Origin: Dermacentor variabilis
Lineage: Eukaryota > Arthropoda > Arachnida > Ixodida > Ixodidae
Length of the DNA: 64,000 bases
Assembly (NCBI RefSeq): GCF_050947875.1
Contig: NC_134572.1
Location: forward strand, 157,873,105 to 157,937,104
Reading direction: 5' to 3'
The first letter of the stretch is position 1, and each line of letters begins with the position of its first letter. Of the stretch, positions 57,061 through 64,000 are shown piece by piece. Position numbers and translations under genes: made by a program. The notes beneath the pieces were generated by a model. The model was not told the origin of the DNA and made no database searches. It saw only the letters and a list, made by a program, of their open reading frames with translations.

Positions 57061-57719
57061 TTTTTTGCAAAAACAACAGTAGGTAACTACTGGCATTTAC
57101 ACAACTGGATGATGAGGTCCCGCAGCATTTCGTTCGCTTGTTGCTTATAGCTTAACGTTGTCGCGTCGAAACTCGGTATGGGCTCTGGCGGAATGATCCA
57201 GTGCACTCTTCGGTTGTTATACAATGCTATGCAACTGGTGTATTTTGAATCCTCGATGACGTCGAAAAGCAGTCTTTGTTTCGTCGGTGATCACTTTTTA
57301 GCTGTTGTTTCTTACTCACGGAGAGACTTGGATTTATGTTCAAGTCTGGTACAGGAACTATGGTCGTCGGGGTAGATTCGGCAGAATCCGAGAGGACATA
57401 CTCATTGCCGGTTTCTTAATTTACTGAATATACGCAATCGTCATGCCTTTGTTGATGTGCTTGAACTACTGGCTTAAATATCTCGGCATCACTTTTACTT
57501 TGCCTCGGTGCCGTCGAGCGATCCCTCTTGCGAAGCAAATATCACAGTCGAGCACTAGACGTTTGTCGCCCTCGATGACGCCTTCTAGGCCTGGGGGTGT
57601 TCTTGTGCCGACAGAAATTACAATGCTGGAGCGAGGAGGGATGCTTACTTCTTCCGTGAGCACGCTGGAAGCATGATCACTGTTAGCGTTCTCCGACGGT
57701 ACCGCTTGATCTTCGGATA
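57061..57719 (-). other. G7 linker between protease and RT, decayed
   Basis: It lies between recognisable protease and RT. Open frames here are short; a 9-T run is at 57057-57065 (TTTTTTTTT). Confidence 0.45.
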
Positions 57720-58080
57720 GTGTTATCTACTTCAACTTCAAATCTATGATTGCGCCCTGTTGGTTCGTGAAGTCGATGCCAAGAATGACCTCTCGTGAAC
57801 GCTGTTGGAGGATAACGAAGGTGGTAGGGAAGGTCCGGTCATGAATGGCGATTCTTGCCGTGTAGACTCCAATCGGCATTATCAGGTGTCAGCCAGCAGT
57901 TCGAATTTAAGGGCCTTCCCATTCAGTTTTAACGTTGTTCTACTGGGCGTCCAAGCATCTACTTAGGAAGCAGGGGACTGCTCCTGTGTCTACTAAAGCG
58001 GTTACTGCGTGGCCGTCGAGAAGCACGGGGAGGTCGGTAGTTCTTTGTCTTGCGTTGAGTTGGGTCATGGCGTCGGATGA
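57720..58080 (-). pseudogene. G7 protease
   Basis: ALVDTGAVPCFLS has DTG at 57982-57990. EVILGIDFTNQQGAIID lies near 57740-57795. Stops occur between them. Confidence 0.8.
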
Positions 58081-58239
58081 TGACTGAGTCGCATTGACCT
58101 TTCGCCAGTACGTCGCGTCGGCAGACGTTTTCTCGGCGTACTCATTGCTTCTAGATTTATTGGGGAGGACGGCCTCTCATTGATGTGTCGTGCACGTAGT
58201 CTTTTCGGTGGCTTCCTCGTCGTCATCGGATCTTCGTCA

Positions 58240-58559
58240 GTTCAATAAAGAGCAGCCGCACCTAATTCTGTGGCTGCTTTTAGTTTTTGCCTGGGCAAAT
58301 GCATGATCGGTACCGCGGTGAAAGGTAGCACCCTGGCGAAGAGGAAATGTAGCGCCTTGAAGATGGCTCGGTCGTCGAGGGATCCGCAGAGTGGCGGCGA
58401 GGCAGTTGGGGATATCGCGTGGCATTTCACCTTGTTGTGGGAACGGCGCGTAACAGTGAACCCTCGCAGTCGCATCTCCCGGTACGGCCATTGCCGGTAT
58501 ACGTGACCCGCGTCTCTGCCGGGGTAGCAGAGCGGGTGGTCATCAGGACCGCCCGAGAC
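58240..58559 (-). pseudogene. G7 gag, nucleocapsid part
   Basis: Degraded zinc knuckle PLCYPGRDAGHVYRQWPYRE is at about 58470-58530. The second Cys and last Cys of CCHC are lost. It continues from gag at 60175 once the TIR element is removed. Confidence 0.75.
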
Positions 58560-58566
58560 GTCTGTC

Positions 58567-60167
58567 CATATAGTAACAGCGTAAACGACAAGAGCGGATA
58601 TTCCAGCCGTTTCGTGGCCGAGCTATGTAGCTTCGCTGATTCCACTGGATGCCAGAGCTCATCAGGAAAAATGTGACTGCGGCTGCGGCTAGCAGCTTCA
58701 CAGGCAGCACGTGCTGAGCCAAGACGTCCGAAGCCCAGTCAAGCCATTTGGGCCCCATCGCTGGGCTTACGGCGGTCGTATTCTATAAATGCGCCCGAGC
58801 ATTTTTGCTGGTTTCTTTTGCCAGCGTGTGGCACTACTGCTTCGTCGCCATTTCATGGTAAGGCCATGGTTGCACGTTGTGAAAGTCTAATTCTCTTCGT
58901 AATTCGTTATGTCACTGTTAAACAATTGTGCGAGTGACGACGGGCTTGAAGCCATGAGAAGCAGCTGCCAATTTGCAACGCTGAATGTCATTTCGCATTC
59001 CTTTTTTATCATACGCAGCAAATAGTGATTATGCTAGCGATAACAGCAACGCGGAAGCGTCCCATCTGCGAGACACGTTCGGAACGATGACGAGGTTAGA
59101 AAACAAAATGCAGTGGTTCGTCAAGGAATATGACCTATGAACACACGCCGTTCGGTGCAGATAGATTTAAGTCACGCGCAGCGGCTTCTCAAAAAATGTG
59201 GTGTTTCACTTTTGGAAAATTAATGTAGCTGTTTCTGATGTGGTACAGGTGAAATACTTGCAGCATGGCAAGAATGCATGCCCTCTCAGCCTCTGTAGCA
59301 GGTTATGAGCGCTAAAGTGCTGTTAGATGTTTTGCATTGGGCTGAAGATACAGGGTCTCTGTTTTAATTGTGTACGGAATGCTTACCGAAGAAAGTTGCT
59401 TGTTTCTGAGCATTTAGAGCAGCGCTTGCTTGACCTTAGATCAGAAAAATGTGCATTTCACGCGTCAAATTTATTTCTTTTAAAACAACCCTATTTCAAG
59501 CAAATTAATTGCTGGCCTGTCTGTGTAACTTCTTTTTCATTCTCTGGATGGCTTCAACACGTCTTGTGCGTGTTGTCTTGCGACTGTAAAGTTATTTCTA
59601 TCGCACCATTTATTTCCGACTATTATCCATTACATGCATTTCGCAGTTTATTCCGGTTTTCATGTGTCTGCGGCTTTTCTCCCAATCTTTCTGCAAAAAA
59701 ATTATTTTCTGCTAATTTCGTGCTCTTGGCTGTGCAGCAAGTTGATTTATATTGAAAGAACCTGGCACAACTATTTATGATACTCATTTTGGCGTGAGGT
59801 ATTAGAAGTACAGTATCACAAAAAATAAATTATACTTCCTCAAGAGTTTGCGTGATTGTTGCATTAAGTTACAGCTTGAAACAGCGATTATGACTTTAAA
59901 TAAAACAAACATAATCTGAAACACCTTTGCGGGTTCGTCGTCACAAGATATAGATCAGCATAAGCGCCGGCGTTAAATCGCTCCATTCATGCAAAGTTAC
60001 GAGTAAAAAAACGAAACTTAAATCATGCCGTCCGTGATTCCGCGGCATGCGGTGACCATCTTGGAGGCTGGTGCATTTCGCCGATTCCGTTAGGTGCGCT
60101 GAAGGCAAAGTCAGCCACATGCGCCTACGGGAGTGTTCACTCTTTACGTTTACTATGTTACTCTATG
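58567..60167. mobile_element. TIR element of 1601 bp inserted in G7 gag
   Basis: The ends CATATAGTAACAGCGTAAAC and, inverted, CATAGAGTAACATAGTAAAC form imperfect TIRs of about 28 bp. GTCTGTC (58560-58566) and GTCTCTC (60168-60174) flank it, 6 of 7 identical. The interior is AT-rich without a transposase; a 142-codon frame (59327-59755) shows no motif. The 7-8 bp TSD length suggests a hAT-like type, but this is inference. Confidence 0.8.
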
Positions 60168-60174
60168 GTCTCTC

Positions 60175-60603
60175 TTCCTTGGGTAGTTGCGCTGGTCAGC
60201 GTGTGGGCGAGGTGGTGGCGACAGCAGTGTACGACGGAATTGCGGCGTTACGGGGCCCTGCCGCTCGTCCGGAGGGGGACGTTGATGGCGGCCGAAGGCG
60301 GCATATGTCATCTTTTCCGGCTGGGGCTGCGATCATCGCGTTTGGAACTCAAGAACTCCAAATGATCGTTGAAGCTCTTCCTTGACAATGTCGGCGATTA
60401 AGGCCACTTGAGGTTGCGACTTTGCAAAGAACGAGTATAGTTCATCACGGACGACCCTTCTGAAGGTCCCTGGTTGGTCGTCACAGCCGAGTGCTTGCAC
60501 ATCGGCGTAGTTTGCCATCACAGTTCGGCGGTTATAAAGGCTTGTCCGCGTAGCGAGCGTCTTCTCAGTGCTTGTTGTCTCGGAAATAAATTCTGTGACA
60601 GTT
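60175..60603 (-). pseudogene. G7 gag, middle part
   Basis: The minus strand encodes TVTEFISETTSTEKT, then NYADVQALGCDDQP and VVRDELYSFFAKSQPQVALI, the gag tail of this lineage. It joins 61034 upstream after removal of a LINE fragment, and 58559 downstream after removal of the TIR element. Confidence 0.78.
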
Positions 60604-60609
60604 TTGGAC

Positions 60610-61027
60610 TATCCGCTCGGCAGGAGGGTCTATCCCCCGCCCCACGCGAAGCTCTCCAGGCCTCAGTCTTGCACCCTTCGCATGCTGAAGACCAGGTCCT
60701 ATTCCTTCCTAACCATGGTCAACAGGAGCGCGAACTCGTTCCAGCCCGATTTCCCGGAGTGTGAATATCCCCTCTGCACTTTAGAGTACCTGCTCTGGCG
60801 GTATCCATTTTTACGGGACCACGATCATCTCACGACGAAAGAAGAGTTGGAGGAGGTGCTCAAGAGCTCAGTTACAGGCCGTCCAGAGGGCCCGTGGCTT
60901 GGCGGTCAGGCACGGCTTGGCCGTTCCGACATGGGAGTGGCCCGCGACGGCACCTCTCTCCCGCGACGGCTCCTCCCTCGTAAAAGGGTTTCGGAATCGC
61001 TGAAAGAAAGTTCACTGCCGGCCTCCC
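60610..61027 (+). mobile_element. I-type LINE C-terminal fragment inserted in G7 gag
   Basis: The plus strand encodes YPPPHAKLSRPQSCTLRML, CTLEYLLWRYPFL, HLTTKEELEEVLKSS, and after a frame change LQAVQRARGLAVRHGLAVPT. TTGGAC at 60604-60609 and 61028-61033 is a possible short TSD. Removing the insert restores the gag frame on the other strand. Confidence 0.82.
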
Positions 61028-61033
61028 TTGGAC

Positions 61034-61592
61034 GGCAGGCAGGCAGAATTTTGTTGTTCTTCTTCCACACCAAGTATCAAGAAGCGTACTTTCTTTATTC
61101 AGGCATGTTGGAGTCGGCGTGGTAGAAGAGGTGAGTCATCTCTTCCGTAAATATCGCGATATTCTCGTTCGCCGAAGGCATGCGCGTTTCCAGTAGAGCT
61201 TGGGCTCTCTTTGCGCAAGATGGTCGTGAACGTCCGTAGGAAGTCATTGCAGCATAGCTCCTCTATAGTCAGGGTCGATTCCCGGTTCTCCAACCACGTC
61301 CTGGCCGCGGAGTTCCATTTGTGGAATTGAGCAACTATTTCGAGTGTTTCTAGCTACTTCTCCGGGTCTTCAAATGATTATCCATGGAAGGTAGGTGGCT
61401 CCCTATGATGTTGCGGCACGATGGGGGACGCTGGCGCTGCGATTGAGGTTCGTCCGTGTTCCTGCGACAGGTGTTGTAGCCTGTGACTTGGTTCGTGGGC
61501 CGGGACGACGTTGGTGCAGTCTTCTCGATCCGGGCTTGGATCACGGCATGTCGGGGGCTTCCGGTTCACGAACGCAAAGAACCTCCAGCACA
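61034..61592 (-). pseudogene. G7 gag, capsid part
   Basis: The minus strand reads SFEDPEK, LEIVAQFHKWN, TWLENRESTLT, NDFLRTFTTILRKE and IFTEEMTHLFYHADSNMPE, in shifting frames. This is the retrotransposon gag domain pattern. Confidence 0.8.
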
Positions 61593-61791
61593 TGTCACGT
61601 AGTAGTGACTGTGAAGAAAGTAGCATGAAATGACGAAATTAGCGTTTTATTTGTCCAACCTGCGTCCTCAAACACAGGTTACACTCAAATAACGCCGACA
61701 TTGGTGAACACAGTCATCGATCGTCGAAAATCTGAGCTGCCGGTCAAGCGCGTCGGCTTTTATACACGGGTAATCGAAGCTTACAGAGTAA

Positions 61792-62508
61792 AGGCACATT
61801 CACACCGAAAGCGGAGCGTCTAAGCGGACAAGCGGATTTTCAAAGCGGCGAGGCGGCGAGTTCCCGCGCCTGTTCAGACCGGCTGCGTTGTCTGGCTATC
61901 CACGCCGCTGGGAAGGCGGGGCATCTCGCAATTTCTTTAGCAATTTCAGGGACGTGCCGCCATCTCGCGGCACTTTGGGTTTGTGCGCGCACTTTCGATA
62001 TTTTTTTCTTCGTGGGTCGGCGCGCTCCCGTCCGCTATATGGGCTCAAACGAAGAAGACGAGATCGTTGGCATTTTACTCGCCACTTGTCTAATCGATTT
62101 TCAATATTTGTTACAGCGCAACACAAGACAAGGACAAAAGAAGGTATAAAGCAACGACACGGGGCCGTGTCGTCGTTTTATACCTTTTTCCCTTGTCTTG
62201 TGTTGCGCTGTAACAAACCTTACTATGAATCCCAACCAACTGGCCCAACTTGTCGTTTTGACGCTTTTGAATAACAGAAGCGAAAAGCCCAGAGAAAGAC
62301 ATTCGTTTACATTCCTTCACCAGCGCTTCCGCAGTGTCGGGTTCTGATTGGCTGCGGTCAAAGCGGCCAACTTATCCGCGCGGAAAAAATCGGTCCCGGC
62401 GCGATCCGGCCAAGCGGCCGCATATTTTCCGCAAAGCGGAAAATCCGCGGCCGCTTGGCCGGATTCGCTTGTCCGCTTGTCCGCTCCGCCTTCGGTGTGA
62501 ACGTGCCT
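61792..62508. mobile_element. TAA-flanked terminal inverted repeat element (717 bp)
   Basis: The ends AGGCACATTCACACCGAAAG and inverted AGGCACGTTCACACCGAAGG give TIRs of at least 27 bp. TAA lies outside both ends (61789-61791, 62509-62511). The unfilled site is seen in the solo LTR at 8896-8898. A near-perfect palindrome occupies 62107-62217. No transposase is encoded. Confidence 0.9.
62107..62217. repeat. Near-perfect 111-bp palindrome
   Basis: The arms 62107-62162 and 62165-62217 are complementary apart from a few indels and mismatches, with a 2-nt centre. The outer arm is TTTGTTACAGCGCAACACAA. A transcript would fold into a long hairpin. Confidence 0.9.
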
Positions 62509-62736
62509 TAATCGCTGGTGCCCGCGTGCAGAGTGATCTCTGGTGCCCGCAGAAAACCATACGCGATTCGCATCGCACATGCAATCAGATTACACAGGCT
62601 TCTGCGAGGACAGACAACGGGTAGGAACACCAATAATGTCCAAGAAACGGCCGATAACTGTGGGCGCGGCCTGCGCTGAGCAATAAAATTTGTTAGATGG
62701 TGAAGAGTGGTCCCCTGCAGAAGATAAACAAGTACA

Positions 62737-63179
62737 CGTCGTGACGTGCCGTTGTGGCCATCGGTATCTGTGGGTTCCGGGGCGGCGAAAGACACATCGA
62801 CGCACAGTGGGCACTTGGAAGGGACTGCCTCGCCCTTTTTTTATTCTTCGAGCACTGCTTGCAAGCACGAGCTCAACGCCACTCATTGTTGTTTTCCCCG
62901 TGCCAAAGCGCGAAACACGTACGCACCAAGCGTCGTCTGCTATCACTCGAGACATGCTCAGATTTTGAGTCAAGTCATCCCGACTGCGTACAAGGTACAC
63001 CACATATCCATTCGCGATAGTAAAACTGAACCTAACTATTTAACTCTAAAATATTTACGAAGCCGAGCATTGTCGTACCATTTTCATACACGAAACGTAA
63101 ATACAATCACTGGCACTAGACTGCACCGCACACTGCGCTGCATCCACACTGCTTCTGGCACATGTACAGCTTAGTCCGA
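62737..63179. other. Sequence between the G7 LTR and G8 integrase
   Basis: No motif is recognised. It may be the 3' untranslated part of G8. A 137-codon minus frame (62590-63003) runs across the LTR and is probably chance. Confidence 0.4.
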
Positions 63180-64000
63180 AGCATGCGGTTGTTCCATCTG
63201 AACAATTAGGTTAAGGTAGGTCTTCACTTTCTCCACATGCAGATTGTCTGTGTTTCCATGTTATCGGCGAGTTCGATCTCGTAGTTCACGCGAGAGTGTG
63301 TTCACTATCTTGTGAGCGTTATTATACCTCGTGCTCGATTTACCACCGAACGGTGGAGCTTTAAGAAGCACCTGTTGTCCTCTTTAGAAGACAGCGCCCT
63401 TGCAGTGCTTGCTGAAGTAGTCTTTCTCTTTTTCTTGCGCCAGTATGATGCACGTGGCCGCCGCAAGCTCTCTACCTTTTTGCAGTCTTTCGCGCGCTAG
63501 CATGCCCCCTTAACTGGATTATTCTTTCAATTATTCAAGTTCTCGTCAGCTGTAAACATCATCTAGTGGAAGCACTGCATCTCTACCATACAACAAGAAG
63601 AATGGAATTTGGTGAACTATCTCCTGGTACCCGGTGCGATTGCAAAATGCAACATATGGGAGTATATCGGCCCACTTTTCTCCTCCGGCGGCAGTCATGG
63701 CAGTCATCGGCTGGGTTGTCTTGTTGGCCCTTCCTCACAAGCCATTCGCTGTAGGATGATTTGCGGTAGTGGCAGCATGTGTGATGCCAGATTACTTGAA
63801 GTAAGCTTCCCTTGAACGCGCCATCGTTTCAGTATCACGGTCTGTAATAATCGTGACCGGGCATCCGTGCTTCAAGACAATTCTGCGCTCAATGAACTTT
63901 TGAACTGTCGGAACTTCTACATTCCTCAAGGGTTTTGCCTCAACGAACTTTGTGAGGTAATCAATGGCTGCGATAATATATTTGTAACCTCTAGAGTTTT
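63180..64000 (-). pseudogene. G8: gypsy integrase, runs off the window
   Basis: From base 64000 the minus strand reads YKYIIAAIDYLTKFVEAKPL, IVLKHGCPVTIITDRDTE, then ANHPTANGL, a stop where VER is expected, and EKWADILPYVAFCNRTGYQ and PFFLLYGRDAVLPLDD. The Asp residues are present and the catalytic Glu is lost. The C-terminal tail with VEKVKTYL ends near 63190. Confidence 0.85.

Larger units (their letters stand above)
55405..62736 (-). mobile_element. Ty3/gypsy element G7, minus strand, 3'-truncated and heavily nested
   Basis: The 5' LTR (61593-62736, interrupted) is followed on the minus strand by gag, protease, RT and RNase H. It ends in RNase H at 55405-55446, head-to-head with G6. Four insertions lie within: LINE 55785-56358, TIR element 58567-60167, LINE 60610-61027 and TAA element 61792-62508. 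It belongs to a gypsy lineage different from G1-G6, judging by gag and RT. Confidence 0.85.
61593..62736 (-). repeat. G7 5' LTR, interrupted by a TAA element
   Basis: Halves 61593-61791 and 62509-62736 align to the solo copy at 8693-9095. On the minus strand it ends ACGTGACA and is followed by TGTGCTGGAGGTTC and gag. Confidence 0.8.

Noticed and set aside
59327..59755. Transposase of the 1.6-kb TIR element
   Set aside because: The 142-codon frame has no DDE-type motif or DNA-binding domain that I can recognise.
62590..63003. 137-codon minus-strand gene
   Set aside because: It runs across the G7 LTR, which shows the same sequence without this frame in the solo copy.
1..64000. CRISPR array, bacterial operon or provirus with envelope
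   Set aside because: No regularly spaced repeats, no operon-like packing, and no envelope-like frame after any integrase.

Overview
The window is arthropod nuclear DNA, most likely from a hard tick. The reasons are the repeat types (tRNA-related SINE, I-, CR1- and RTE-type LINEs, many short-LTR Ty3/gypsy elements) and an intronless chelicerate-style ionotropic receptor. Species assignment is inference, since no search was possible. There are no bacterial genes, no CRISPR array and no rRNA or convincing tRNA gene.

Layout. 1-4137: decayed Ty3/gypsy element G1 (minus), split by an I-type LINE with an exact 11-bp target site duplication (TSD). 4138-9100: a duplicated ~430-bp repeat, a THAP-like exon with an in-frame stop, an inverted repeat, a SINE with a 15-bp TSD and a gypsy LTR-like copy. 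9100-21200: mostly AT-rich intergenic DNA holding two copies of an Arg-rich short-peptide repeat, a MITE-like element, a tandem repeat and a deleted ionotropic-receptor pseudogene. 21931-23688: the one clearly intact host gene, an ionotropic receptor (IR) of 585 residues. 24230-28718: two head-to-tail RTE-type LINEs. 29787-31795: gypsy G2 with a LINE fragment.

34053-50785 is a nest. One CR1-like LINE (minus) is cut into four pieces by three complete-length gypsy elements with paired LTRs (G3, G4, G5), all on the minus strand. The LINE reading frame resumes across the G4 and G5 insertions, and G3 sits in its AAAT tail. 50786-62736 continues the pile: G6 (plus) carries a tRNA-box element that itself carries a TAA-flanked inverted-repeat element. 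G7 (minus) carries two LINE fragments, a 1.6-kb terminal-inverted-repeat (TIR) element and, inside its LTR, another TAA-flanked element. 63180-64000 is the integrase of G8.

Functionally, only the IR gene looks intact. It would act as a ligand-gated ion-channel-type chemosensory receptor in the plasma membrane. A copy 8.3 kb upstream kept its 5' flank and both ends but lost the ligand-binding S1 region and TM1-TM3. The gypsy and LINE copies nearly all carry stops, frameshifts or lost catalytic residues. The best-preserved motifs are the G3 protease DTG, RT YLDD and integrase D/D/E.
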